64,000 nucleotides of DNA. Origin: JANRJY01 sp033763735. Its GTDB lineage: Bacteria; Bacteroidota; Bacteroidia; Cytophagales; UBA9547. The notes beneath the pieces were generated by a model. The model did not search any database. It saw nothing but the letters and a program-made list of their open reading frames with translations, and had not been told where the DNA came from. The DNA lies in NCBI GenBank assembly GCA_033763735.1, contig JANRJY010000067.1, positions 62,001 to 126,000 of the forward strand. Reading direction: 5' to 3'. Both the position numbers and the translations under genes were made by a program. Shown here piece after piece: positions 18,918 through 28,215 of this stretch (within the stretch, counting starts at the first letter, position 1; the number at the start of each line of letters is the position of its first letter).

Positions 18918-20447
18918 TTATTCCCACTCAATAGTTGCCGGAGGCTTAGAGCTAATATCATATACCACTCTATTTACTCCTTTTACTTTATTGATTATTT
19001 CGTTCGATACATCGGCTAAAAATTCATAAGGCAAATGAGCCCAATCGGCAGTCATGCCATCGGTGCTCGTAACGGCTCGTAGTGCCACTGCATTCTCATA
19101 GGTACGTTCATCTCCCATAACTCCAACCGATTGCACCGGGAGTAATATTACACCCGCTTGCCATACCTTTTCATACAATTCCTTATCTTTTAAGGACTTA
19201 ATAAAAATGTAATCCACTTCTTGCAACAAGCGAACTTTTTCGGATGTTATATCTCCCAAAATCCTAATTGCCAATCCCGGACCCGGAAATGGATGACGAT
19301 TAAGAATATCAGGCTCTAACATTAGTTCTCTTCCTACTTTGCGAACTTCATCTTTGAATAACATTCGAAGTGGTTCTACAATTTTCAGTTTCATTTTTTC
19401 AGGAAGTCCTCCAACGTTATGATGCGACTTGATTGTTACGGAAGGTCCATTAACTGATACAGACTCAATTACATCGGGATATATGGTTCCTTGTGCAAGC
19501 CATTTTACATCTGTAATCTTATGGGCTTCCTGATCAAAAATTTCAATAAAAGTTTTGCCAATGGCTTTGCGCTTAGCTTCGGGGTCTGAAAGTCCTTTAA
19601 GTGCTGCATAAAAATCATTTTTAGCATCAACTCCTTTCACATTGAGACCCATATGTTTGTACGAATCAAGCACATGTTCGAATTCATTTTTGCGTAACAA
19701 GCCATTATCTACAAATATGCAATACAAGTTTTGACCAATTGCCCTATTCAACAATAAAGCAGCTACTGATGAATCAACACCTCCTGAAAGTCCAAGCACA
19801 ACTTTATCATTTCCAACTTGTTGTCTGATTTGTAAAACTGAATCTTCTACAAAAGAAGCAGGTGTCCAATTAGGTTCTGCCTTTGCTATATCAATTAAAA
19901 AATTTTTCAATATAATGGAACCCTGTATAGAATGCGTTACTTCCGGATGAAATTGAATTCCGAAGGTTTGTTCACCTTTAATTTTAAAAGCAGCAATCGG
20001 AACAGTTTCTGTTCCGGCTATAATTTCAAAATCAGAAGGAATATTCGTGATGGTATCGCCATGTGACATCCATACTTGAGATTCTTCATCAATTCCTCTC
20101 AAAAGTTCGGAAGTATTATTTACCACTGATAACTTTGCTCTTCCATATTCACGGGTTTTAGAAGCCACCACAGATCCTCCGTTTTGGAAGGCCAATAATT
20201 GTGCTCCATAACACACTCCCAGAATAGGCAATACACTTCTTAGGGAAGAAAGGTCAGGATTTGGTGAAGAAGCGTCTCTTACACTGCATGGGCTTCCTGA
20301 TAGTATTACACCTTTAATACCTTCAATGTTATCAGGTATTTTGTTGAATGGATATATTTCGCAGTAAATATTAAGTTCTCGGACCCTTCTGGCTATCAAT
20401 TGGGTGTATTGTGAACCAAAATCAAGAATAACAATTTGAGGATTCAT
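18918..20447 (-). CDS. guaA: GMP synthase (glutamine-hydrolysing)
   Basis: A 509-residue enzyme converting XMP to GMP. The class I amidotransferase domain has catalytic Cys79 (LGVCYGAQ) and the His/Glu pair in QFHPEVTHS. The ATP pyrophosphatase P-loop is LGLSGGVDSSVA near residue 220, and the C-terminal dimer domain ends SSKPPATIEWE. It is the first gene of the long minus-strand run that ends with guaB, placing both GMP-pathway enzymes around the polysaccharide export genes. Confidence 0.97.
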   Translation of the reverse strand: MNPQIVILDFGSQYTQLIARRVRELNIYCEIYPFNKIPDNIEGIKGVILSGSPCSVRDASSPNPDLSSLRSVLPILGVCYGAQLLAFQNGGSVVASKTREYGRAKLSVVNNTSELLRGIDEESQVWMSHGDTITNIPSDFEIIAGTETVPIAAFKIKGEQTFGIQFHPEVTHSIQGSIILKNFLIDIAKAEPNWTPASFVEDSVLQIRQQVGNDKVVLGLSGGVDSSVAALLLNRAIGQNLYCIFVDNGLLRKNEFEHVLDSYKHMGLNVKGVDAKNDFYAALKGLSDPEAKRKAIGKTFIEIFDQEAHKITDVKWLAQGTIYPDVIESVSVNGPSVTIKSHHNVGGLPEKMKLKIVEPLRMLFKDEVRKVGRELMLEPDILNRHPFPGPGLAIRILGDITSEKVRLLQEVDYIFIKSLKDKELYEKVWQAGVILLPVQSVGVMGDERTYENAVALRAVTSTDGMTADWAHLPYEFLADVSNEIINKVKGVNRVVYDISSKPPATIEWE

Positions 20448-20510
20448 TTTGCAAATTTATATGCAAACACGATATTTCCTTTTTTATATTTACATAATCA
20501 TACATTAACC

Positions 20511-20948
20511 ATGAAATATTTATTCTTTTTATATAGTTTTTTTACTTTCTCTACTATTGTTTTTGCACAAAGTACTACCACAGGTGAGGCATACAATATC
20601 ATTTGTTGTAGTTATAAAGATTTGAATGACACTACTGGAGTGACTATTGTAATGGATTCAAGTATTGTTGTGGATTTGGATGGCGACCATGAGGGAAGCA
20701 TTTATTTTACCCAAAAAGTGAGACTAATTGAATCATCATTAATTGGAAATAGTCTTTATATTAAAGAAAAAGGTAAAAGAAGGATAAAAGTGGAATTTGC
20801 TTCCAAAATGGAGAAAAGGAATTTTATTAAGGAAGCCAAAAGAAAGAAATATGTAAAAATTAGAAATTATAAGATAATTGAATACCCTATATATGTAATT
20901 AATTTTGGTTTAATCGGTTTTGTAATATTTTCCATATTCATAAATTGA
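20511..20948 (+). CDS. Small secreted or membrane protein of unknown function
   Basis: Start set at the ATG at 20511, which gives a clean signal peptide (MKYLFFLYSFFTFSTIVFAQ); an upstream start at 20436 would overlap guaA and place the signal in the middle. The mature part (about 125 residues) is beta-rich and lysine-rich, and ends in a hydrophobic helix (VINFGLIGFVIFSIFIN). It ends three bases before the alpha/beta hydrolase gene. No family is recognised. Confidence 0.65.
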   Translation: MKYLFFLYSFFTFSTIVFAQSTTTGEAYNIICCSYKDLNDTTGVTIVMDSSIVVDLDGDHEGSIYFTQKVRLIESSLIGNSLYIKEKGKRRIKVEFASKMEKRNFIKEAKRKKYVKIRNYKIIEYPIYVINFGLIGFVIFSIFIN

Positions 20949-20951
20949 AAT

Positions 20952-21725
20952 ATGTTATCATATAGTGTTCAAGGTGAAGGGAATGCAATTGTGTTATTAC
21001 ATGGCTTTTGCGAATCTAAAGAGATATGGACACACTTTGTACCTACACTTTCAAAATCTAACAAAGTAATTTGTATTGATTTGCCAGGATTTGGCGAAAG
21101 TATTAATCACAAAATTACAACCATTGAAGCGATGGCCGATTCCGTTCATGAAACTTTGGCATCCATTTACATTTCAAATTTTGTATTAGTAGGCCACTCA
21201 TTAGGGGGTTATGTGAGTTTGGCTTATGCCGAAAAATATGGTCACCACCTCAAAGGTCTATGCATGTTTCATTCCACTGCCTACGCTGACAGTGATGAAA
21301 AAAAAGCCAATAGGACTAAAACAGCTAAATTCGTTCAAGACAATGGCGTAAATGCTTTTATTATACCATTTGTGCCACCACTTTTTTATCCTCAAAATCG
21401 TAAATCATGTGAAAAATCAATTCAATTACTTACAAGTATTGGTTGCAACACACCTATTGAATCTATTGTGAACGCAACAATTGCAATGCGTGATAGAAAA
21501 GATAGAACTGATGTTATCAAAAATGCTTCGTATCCTGTTTTATACATTGTTGGCAAAAATGATGGGGCTATAAAAATGGAAGATAGTGTTTCACAATGTC
21601 ACTTAGCACCAATCAGTCAAGTTATATTTTTAAGTGATACAGCGCATCAAGGACTATTTGAGAAGGAAAAAGAAACCCTTTTGGCTCTCGAAAATTTTAT
21701 GTCGTTCTGCTATAAAATAAAGTAA
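20952..21725 (+). CDS. Alpha/beta hydrolase
   Basis: A 257-residue alpha/beta hydrolase of the small esterase type. Oxyanion-hole region IVLLHGFCESKEIW, nucleophile elbow GHSLGG with Ser83, acidic residue in VGKNDGAIK and catalytic His in SDTAHQGLFE near the end. No signal peptide, so cytoplasmic. The substrate cannot be inferred. It is probably co-transcribed with the small secreted protein gene before it. Confidence 0.9.
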   Translation: MLSYSVQGEGNAIVLLHGFCESKEIWTHFVPTLSKSNKVICIDLPGFGESINHKITTIEAMADSVHETLASIYISNFVLVGHSLGGYVSLAYAEKYGHHLKGLCMFHSTAYADSDEKKANRTKTAKFVQDNGVNAFIIPFVPPLFYPQNRKSCEKSIQLLTSIGCNTPIESIVNATIAMRDRKDRTDVIKNASYPVLYIVGKNDGAIKMEDSVSQCHLAPISQVIFLSDTAHQGLFEKEKETLLALENFMSFCYKIK

Positions 21726-21739
21726 TAATATTTTTTTAT

Positions 21740-21754
21740 TTAAAATCATTCTAA
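21740..21754. promoter_or_regulatory. Fur-family-like box 1
   Basis: TTAAAAT-C-ATTCTAA is a 7-1-7 palindrome with one mismatch between its arms. It lies 75 bases upstream of the DUF4856 lipoprotein start. The layout matches boxes bound by Fur/PerR/Zur-type regulators; which regulator is unknown. Confidence 0.4.
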
Positions 21755-21798
21755 ACAATTTGGAATTATCAATTTCGGTCTTTAGTTTTGGACGCTAT

Positions 21799-21813
21799 TT
21801 AGAATCGTTCTAC
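21799..21813. promoter_or_regulatory. Fur-family-like box 2
   Basis: TTAGAAT-C-GTTCTAC is a second 7-1-7 near-palindrome, 59 bases from box 1 and 15 bases before the DUF4856 ATG. Tandem boxes of the same layout make a real operator more likely than either alone. Confidence 0.4.
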
Positions 21814-21828
21814 AAAACCTATATAAAA

Positions 21829-22962
21829 ATGAAAAAAATAAAATTAATAATTATTGCAATAGTAGCCCTATCAGTTACACAATGTACCAAACCTTCATCT
21901 AGTTCAGACCCAACACCCACTTTGAATATTCCTGCTACTTATGATAGCAGCGGATTTGCAGGAAATACTTCGAACGAAGTCACCATGCAAGAAGATTTGG
22001 AAAATGTTATTGGAACCATTGAAGAAGCTCGTGATGCTTCCATAACCTTAAATCAAGGTGAAATACTATCGATTTACAATAATCAAATAAAATCGAAAAC
22101 TCAAACTGAATATCAGCCATTTATTGAAGGTTGGATAAAAGATATTTCAAAGGCCTCAGGAAAAACTTTTGAACCCTCAGCAACTATTACAGGTACCGGA
22201 GGTACTTACATTGGGAAGAAAGATAGTTCTTATTTATTTGATGCTTATGGAGCTGACTTGGGAGAAATCATTGAAAAAACAATGTTTGGTGCTTACTTTT
22301 ACAACAATGTTTTATTGCTATTAGATCAACCTTTGACTACTACAACTGTAGATAAAATGGTAGTTTTATTTGGTGCTTCTCCTTTATTTCCGAATTCATA
22401 CACTACGAACAATACAAAAACTCCAGATGTATTCATGGCAAACTATGCTACCAGAAGAGATAAAAATGATGGTAAAGGATATTATACCCAAGCTAAAACG
22501 GCTTTAATTACGCTTAAAGTCGCTATAAATGGAGGAAATTCTTATAAAAATTATCAAACTCAAGCCATTTCTGATTTTAAAAAGGCATGGGAAAAAGCGG
22601 CAATGGCATCCGTTATTAACTATTGTAAATCTACCATTGGTATTATTTCTAAAACAAATCCATCACCATACGATTATTCAAGAGCTATGCACGCTTGCAG
22701 TGAAGCAGCAGGGTTTGCTTTCGGATGGTATTATATTCCCCAAGCGCATAAAATAATTACCAAAGCACAGCTGGATGAAATTTTACCCCTTTTAAATTTA
22801 CTTCCTAATGGAACATCCACTTTTTATAAACTCAAAACAGATAGCTTCAATCAAGTAACAAGTCTCAACTTGGCGATTACCAAGTTACAAGCAATTTATG
22901 GATTTACTAATGAGGAAGTAAACGATTTTGGATCCAACTGGGTATCAGTGCAAAAACGCTAA
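21829..22962 (+). CDS. DUF4856-type lipoprotein
   Basis: Start set at the ATG at 21829, giving a lipoprotein signal MKKIKLIIIAIVALSVTQC with lipidated Cys19; an upstream start at 21760 would bury this signal. The 377-residue product resembles DUF4856 proteins: IPATYDSSGFAG near the start, an all-helical body, and a histidine motif MHACSEAAGFAFGWYY near residue 288. In Bacteroidota such genes often accompany imelysin-like, iron-regulated proteins, which agrees with the two Fur-like boxes upstream, but the role is not established. A strong bidirectional terminator follows. Confidence 0.7.
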   Translation: MKKIKLIIIAIVALSVTQCTKPSSSSDPTPTLNIPATYDSSGFAGNTSNEVTMQEDLENVIGTIEEARDASITLNQGEILSIYNNQIKSKTQTEYQPFIEGWIKDISKASGKTFEPSATITGTGGTYIGKKDSSYLFDAYGADLGEIIEKTMFGAYFYNNVLLLLDQPLTTTTVDKMVVLFGASPLFPNSYTTNNTKTPDVFMANYATRRDKNDGKGYYTQAKTALITLKVAINGGNSYKNYQTQAISDFKKAWEKAAMASVINYCKSTIGIISKTNPSPYDYSRAMHACSEAAGFAFGWYYIPQAHKIITKAQLDEILPLLNLLPNGTSTFYKLKTDSFNQVTSLNLAITKLQAIYGFTNEEVNDFGSNWVSVQKR

Positions 22963-22973
22963 ATTAAATATTT

Positions 22974-23010
22974 CAAGATCAAGTTTGAGCTTAAGCTTAA
23001 ACTTGATCTT
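22974..23010. terminator. Bidirectional terminator between convergent genes
   Basis: A long stem of about 15 base pairs (AAGATCAAGTTTGAGC paired with its near-perfect complement) is followed by a T-run on the plus strand. It sits between the ends of the DUF4856 gene and the minus-strand SDR gene. Confidence 0.85.
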
Positions 23011-23028
23011 TTTTAAATAAAATTTTTT

Positions 23029-23829
23029 TTAATTGGCAGATGTTTTGCCACCGTCCACGGGCAAATTTACACCATTTATATACGATGCATCATCAGATGC
23101 TAAAAACGCAACTGCTTTGGCTATTTCTTCAGGTTTTCCAAATCGCTTCATAGGAATTTCGTTCTCCATTTCTTTCCTAATTTCTTCAATTGATTTGTTT
23201 AAAGTGTTTGCTCTTGAAGTAATCAACGTTTCAATCCGCTTTGTTGAAGTATATCCTGGCAGCACATTATTAACTGTGATTCCAAATGGAGCCAATTCAA
23301 CAGAAAGCGTTTTGGCCCAGTTGGCAACTGCTGCACGAATGGTATTTGAAACACCCAAACCGGGGATAGGCTGTTTTACCGAAGTTGAAATAATATTAAT
23401 AATCCGCCCAAATCCTGCTTGTTTCATATATGGTACTATTTCTTGTACCAATATCTGATTGCATATCAAATGTTGGTTAAAGGCCGCAGTATATTCATCG
23501 GCATTGGCAAAAAAAGCAGGACCGGCAGCAGGTCCTCCTGTATTATTTACCAGAATATGAACAGCCTCCACCTCTTCAAGAAAATTATTGATTTTCAACT
23601 TTAGTATATCAGCTTGGGTAAAATCTGCTACAATATACTCGTGTCTTTGATCAGGAAAAGAACAATTGAGCGAATTTAAAGTTTCCTTTAATGCATCTTC
23701 ATTTCGAGCAATTAGCACTACATTGGCGCCTGCATTTGCAAACTCAATTGCACAAGCTTTACCGATCCCCTGTGTACTTCCACAAACAATTGCAAGTTTT
23801 CCTAAAAATGAATTTCCCATAATTATCAA
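23029..23829 (-). CDS. Non-classical SDR oxidoreductase (catalytic Tyr/Lys replaced)
   Basis: A 266-residue Rossmann-fold protein. The cofactor motif is GSTQGIG (residues 17-23) and NNTGG stands in place of NNAG. The C-terminal SDR signature (DDASYINGVNLPVDGG) is normal. At the active site the conserved Ser148 is present, but the Tyr position 13 residues later is Ser161 and the Lys position is Arg165 (VSNTIRAA instead of YxxxK). I recall this SNxxR variant in other SDR-like proteins, so it may be a subfamily trait. Chemistry is therefore uncertain. It ends within a convergent terminator and starts six bases after sucA. Confidence 0.88.
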   Translation of the reverse strand: MIIMGNSFLGKLAIVCGSTQGIGKACAIEFANAGANVVLIARNEDALKETLNSLNCSFPDQRHEYIVADFTQADILKLKINNFLEEVEAVHILVNNTGGPAAGPAFFANADEYTAAFNQHLICNQILVQEIVPYMKQAGFGRIINIISTSVKQPIPGLGVSNTIRAAVANWAKTLSVELAPFGITVNNVLPGYTSTKRIETLITSRANTLNKSIEEIRKEMENEIPMKRFGKPEEIAKAVAFLASDDASYINGVNLPVDGGKTSAN

Positions 23830-23835
23830 TTGGTT

Positions 23836-26568
23836 TTATTCCAATGCTTTTGCTACAATTTCTGCTTGCTCCTTGGCATGCATTTTGGCATAACCGGTAG
23901 CCGGAGATGAACTTGCTTTGCGTGCAATTATATCCATATCTACTTTAGCATATATTCGAGTAATGTAGTCCCAATAACCCATATTAATTGGCTCTTCCTG
24001 AGCCCAGTACAATTTGGAATTAGCATATTTCTTAATAATAGCATCTACTTGTTTTTCAGGGAATGGATATAACTGTTCAATGCGTACAAGCGCAACATGT
24101 TCCACATTTTTTGCTTGTTTTTCGGCCAAAATATCAAAGTACAACTTACCTGTTACAAACACGATTTTTTTCACTTTTTTAGGATCGGCAGATGCATCAT
24201 CATAGGTTTCTCTAAACTTACCCTCCATAAATTCTGAAGCAGGTGAAATTACTGCAGGGTGACGTAGCAATGATTTCGGTGACATGATCACACAAGGTTT
24301 GCGAAATTCCCAAGCCAATTGTCTGCGCATGATATGGAAAATATTGGCCGGTGTAGTAAGGTTAGCTACTATCATATTGTTTTCTGCGGCTAGTTGAAGG
24401 AATCTTTCAGGACGTGCACTGGAATGCTCCGGTCCTTGTCCTTCGTATCCGTGTGGGAGCAATAAAACCAATCCATTTTGACGTTGCCATTTGGTTTCGG
24501 CACTTGAAATAAATTGATCAATAAGCGTTTGAGCTCCGTTGGAAAAATCACCAAACTGAGCTTCCCATATTACAAGTGCATTAGGTGTTGCCATTGCATA
24601 TCCGTATTCAAAGCCCATTACGCCAAATTCGGATAATAAAGAGTTATAGATTCTGAACTTTTCTGATTGATTGGGTTCAATATTATTAATTTGGCAATAA
24701 TTTTCATTGGTTTCGCTATCAAACATAACTGCATGACGGTGTGAAAATGTACCTCTTTTCACATCTTGACCCGTCATCCTAACCATTTTGTTTTCAAGCA
24801 GTAATGAACCATATGCCATTAATTCAGCTGATGCCCAATTGAGCATTTTGTCTTCGAAATACATTTTATTTCGTTCTTTCAACAAATTTTCTATTTGCTT
24901 CAACGGCTTGAATTCCTTAGGCAAAGTAGTGAGTGCTTTTGCCAATTTATCAAAGGTGGTCTTTGAAATACCTGTTGCAGGTGAAGAATCAAAGTCTGAA
25001 GGCTTTGCTTTTTTCATACTTTCCCATTCTTGTTCGAGTTTTTGGGGTTTGTATGGCAGGTTTTTTTCTTTAACTTTATTTAACCTGTCTTGAAGCATAC
25101 TTTTGAACTCTGCTTCCATTTCTTCAACCAAAGAAGCATCAATTGCACCACGTTCAATAAGTTCCTTTTTGAATATTTCTCGAACATTTGGGTGTTTGGC
25201 AATAATATTATACAATTTGGGTTGCGTAAATTTAGGCTCATCACTTTCATTATGCCCATTTTTACGATAACAAACCATATCTATGAAGAAATCTTTTCCG
25301 AATAATTGTCGGTAATCAATTGCAGTTTTTGCTGCAAAGGCCACGGCCATTACGTCATCACCATTCACATGAATTACAGGGGCATCTATTATTTTGGCTA
25401 CATCGGTACAATAAATACCTGAACGAGCATCGTCAAAATCAGTAGTGAAACCTATTTGGTTGTTAATCACAAAGTGAATGGTTCCACCGGTTGTGTAACC
25501 GGGCAGATTTGCCATTTGCACAGTTTCATACACAACTCCTTGGCCTGCGACTGCAGCATCACCATGTATCAAAATAGCGAGTGCTTTTTTATAATCTCCC
25601 TGATATTCATCTTCAATTTGTGCTCGAGTATATCCTAAAACCAAAGGATCCACTGCTTCCAGATGTGAAGGATTGGGCATTAATTTCAAATGCACTTGTT
25701 TGTTGTACATGGTTTTTATTTCGCTGGCATAACCCATATGGTATTTAACATCACCATTGCCTTCTATTTCCGAAAGATTTACATTGCCTTCAAATTCATT
25801 GAATATTTGTTCATATGTTTTGCCCATAATATTGCAAAGTACATTTAAACGACCTCTATGTGCCATACCTATCACAACTTCTTCAACACCCATAAGTGAA
25901 CCGACATTTATCATAGTATCAAGTGCAACTATTGTGGCTTCTCCTCCTTCCAATCCAAATCTTTTTTGTCCGATGTATTTGGTTGCCAAAAAGTTTTCAA
26001 ACAAAACCGCCTGATTCAACTTGTGCATCAGATTTTTTTTGATTTCAGGTGAAGGATTATAGGCTTGAGCAGCTTTTTCACATTCTGTTTGCATCCATTG
26101 CATAATATCCGGCTGACGGATATACATATATTCAAATCCAAAAGAACCTTCGTATGTTAACTGCAAGTTTTTTATGATGTCACGGAGTGTGGCATTTTCC
26201 ATTCCCAATTCCTTACCTACTTTAAATGGCACATCAAGATCAGAATCCGTAAGTCCATAATATTTAAGATCAATATTTGCATCTCGATCTTTGCGTTCAC
26301 GCACAGGATTAGTCTTTGCTTTTAAATGTGCTCTGGAACGGTATCCACGAATAAGACGGTAAACCAATACTTCTTTATAATTAAATTCTGAGGTGTTATT
26401 TGCCTTGCTAAAACCTGCATTTTCGCCATACTTGGCAAGTGAAAAATCGAATCCTTCAAAGAATTTTTGCCATGTAATGTCAACCGATTGAGGGTCTTCT
26501 TTATATGCCTGATACATGGTATCAATAGCAACAGTGTCAGCGTTTGCGATAAATGAATATTTGTCCAT
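23836..26568 (-). CDS. sucA: 2-oxoglutarate dehydrogenase E1 component
   Basis: A 910-residue thiamine diphosphate-dependent decarboxylase of the TCA-cycle complex. It opens with the E1 tail FIANADTVAIDTMYQAYKED, then has the GMAHRGRLNVL substrate loop, the HGDAAVAGQG cofactor motif and the transketolase-like domain with QFGDFSNGAQTLIDQF and HGYEGQGPEHSSARPERFL. Full length. The E2 gene (sucB) is not adjacent: the next gene downstream is the SDR. Confidence 0.97.
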   Translation of the reverse strand: MDKYSFIANADTVAIDTMYQAYKEDPQSVDITWQKFFEGFDFSLAKYGENAGFSKANNTSEFNYKEVLVYRLIRGYRSRAHLKAKTNPVRERKDRDANIDLKYYGLTDSDLDVPFKVGKELGMENATLRDIIKNLQLTYEGSFGFEYMYIRQPDIMQWMQTECEKAAQAYNPSPEIKKNLMHKLNQAVLFENFLATKYIGQKRFGLEGGEATIVALDTMINVGSLMGVEEVVIGMAHRGRLNVLCNIMGKTYEQIFNEFEGNVNLSEIEGNGDVKYHMGYASEIKTMYNKQVHLKLMPNPSHLEAVDPLVLGYTRAQIEDEYQGDYKKALAILIHGDAAVAGQGVVYETVQMANLPGYTTGGTIHFVINNQIGFTTDFDDARSGIYCTDVAKIIDAPVIHVNGDDVMAVAFAAKTAIDYRQLFGKDFFIDMVCYRKNGHNESDEPKFTQPKLYNIIAKHPNVREIFKKELIERGAIDASLVEEMEAEFKSMLQDRLNKVKEKNLPYKPQKLEQEWESMKKAKPSDFDSSPATGISKTTFDKLAKALTTLPKEFKPLKQIENLLKERNKMYFEDKMLNWASAELMAYGSLLLENKMVRMTGQDVKRGTFSHRHAVMFDSETNENYCQINNIEPNQSEKFRIYNSLLSEFGVMGFEYGYAMATPNALVIWEAQFGDFSNGAQTLIDQFISSAETKWQRQNGLVLLLPHGYEGQGPEHSSARPERFLQLAAENNMIVANLTTPANIFHIMRRQLAWEFRKPCVIMSPKSLLRHPAVISPASEFMEGKFRETYDDASADPKKVKKIVFVTGKLYFDILAEKQAKNVEHVALVRIEQLYPFPEKQVDAIIKKYANSKLYWAQEEPINMGYWDYITRIYAKVDMDIIARKASSSPATGYAKMHAKEQAEIVAKALE

Positions 26569-26642
26569 ATTGGTTAAATAGATACGTAATTAAGCCAGTT
26601 TTGCAAAATTGGCTTTTTTAATGTTAAAATATAAATTTTTGT

Positions 26643-27644
26643 TTATTTTTCAGCGAAGACAAATTTTTCTTTAAACCAGTCAATGGTAATTTCCATTCCT
26701 TGTTCAAAGTTAATTGTAGGTTGATAGTTAAGTAATTTTTTGGCTTTGCTAATGTCTGCCAAACTATTTTTTATATCGCCTTTTCTTTCAGGACCATATT
26801 TTGGTTTAATATTACTTTCAAGGCGATGTACAATGTTCCAAAAAGTTTCATTCAGTGAAACCATGTGCCCCCCAGAGATATTATATATTTGATTAACAGC
26901 TTCTTTATTGTTAGTTAATGCCGCTTTTACATTGGCCTGGACTACATTTTCCACAAATGTGAAGTCTCTGGATGTAAAGCCATCACCATTAATCACCGGA
27001 GATTTTCCTTCAAGAATTGAATTAATAAAAACGGGAATTACTGCTGCATAAGGACCGTTAATGTTTTGATTAGGTCCGAAAACATTGAAGTATCTAAGTC
27101 CTATAAATTCTAACCCATAATTGCGTTGGAATACTTGCGCATACAATTCATTTGTGTATTTGCTTACCGCATAAGGCGAAATTGGCATAGGAAGATAACT
27201 TTCCTTAACTGGCAAATCTTTATTTAGTCCATAAATAGAAGAAGATGACGAAAATACAATTCTTTTTACGCCATTATTATGGCATGCAAACAGTATATTA
27301 ACAAATCCTGAAGCATTTACTTCATTAGTGAGCATTGGATTAGCTAAGCTTCGAGGCACAGAACCCAGAGCAGCGGTATGAAATACCACATCAATATCTT
27401 TTGTTGCCTCAGAGCAATCATCTTCGTTTCTGATATCACCTTTCTTTAATTCAAAATTCTTATTTTGTGAATAAGGAATGATGTTTTCAAGGTATCCGGT
27501 AGCAAAATTATCAAGTACTCTTACCAATCCGGCACCATTATCAATTAAATATCTGACTATGTTTGACCCAATAAAACCCGCTCCACCAGTGACCAAAAAA
27601 CTAGTTCTTGAAATGTCATTATTATGGAATCGGTTTTCAAACAT
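26643..27644 (-). CDS. NAD-dependent sugar-nucleotide epimerase
   Basis: A 333-residue extended SDR. The NAD motif is GGAGFIGSN (residues 20-28), the catalytic Ser lies in VFSSSSSIYG and the YxxxK is in SPYAVSKYTNE. RYFNVFGPNQ is the usual substrate-region stretch. It is closest in pattern to UDP-GlcNAc/UDP-glucose 4-epimerases (WbpP-like) making precursors for surface polysaccharide. The exact sugar is not decidable. It lies between sucA and ppa on the same strand. Confidence 0.9.
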   Translation of the reverse strand: MFENRFHNNDISRTSFLVTGGAGFIGSNIVRYLIDNGAGLVRVLDNFATGYLENIIPYSQNKNFELKKGDIRNEDDCSEATKDIDVVFHTAALGSVPRSLANPMLTNEVNASGFVNILFACHNNGVKRIVFSSSSSIYGLNKDLPVKESYLPMPISPYAVSKYTNELYAQVFQRNYGLEFIGLRYFNVFGPNQNINGPYAAVIPVFINSILEGKSPVINGDGFTSRDFTFVENVVQANVKAALTNNKEAVNQIYNISGGHMVSLNETFWNIVHRLESNIKPKYGPERKGDIKNSLADISKAKKLLNYQPTINFEQGMEITIDWFKEKFVFAEK

Positions 27645-27671
27645 AAACAGCTATACGAAATTCAATTAAAT

Positions 27672-28208
27672 TTAGTTCTTCAAAAATTCTTTTTTGTATA
27701 GTTCAATGGCATCTTTTATTATCTCAAGGGCTTTGGATTTGCCGTAAAAGTTTTCAACGATTACTTGTTTGTGTTCTGCTTTTTTGTAATCTTCAAAAAA
27801 ACGTCTCATTTCTACCAGTGTATGTGGAGGTAATTGGTCAATGTCATTGATGTAATTGGCCGACATATCATTTTTGGCAACAGCAATAATTTTGTCGTCT
27901 TGCTCATCGCCATCTATCATTTGCATAACCCCTATCACTTTAGCTTCGATTAGGCACATGGGCACAACATCTTCCGAGCAAATTACTAGTATATCCAAAG
28001 GGTCATTATCATCGCAATATGTTTTGGGGATAAATCCATAATTGGCAGGATAATGCACAGATGAAAAAAGCACACGGTCAAGTTTTAGTAAACCACTTTC
28101 TTTATCCAATTCATATTTGCATTTGGAACCTTTGGGAATTTCAATGATGGCTCTTACAAATTCAGGTGCATTGTCGCCAAACGATACATCGTGCCAAGGA
28201 TTGAACAT
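27672..28208 (-). CDS. ppa: Inorganic pyrophosphatase, family I
   Basis: A 178-residue soluble pyrophosphatase. Metal-binding acids are in DDNDPLDILV and MIDGDEQDDKIIAV, and the basic substrate residues are in EIPKGSKCKYELDK and YPANYGFIP. It hydrolyses pyrophosphate from biosynthetic reactions. It sits seven bases after the OsmC gene stop on the same strand. Confidence 0.97.
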   Translation of the reverse strand: MFNPWHDVSFGDNAPEFVRAIIEIPKGSKCKYELDKESGLLKLDRVLFSSVHYPANYGFIPKTYCDDNDPLDILVICSEDVVPMCLIEAKVIGVMQMIDGDEQDDKIIAVAKNDMSANYINDIDQLPPHTLVEMRRFFEDYKKAEHKQVIVENFYGKSKALEIIKDAIELYKKEFLKN

Positions 28209-28215
28209 GTTGTAA

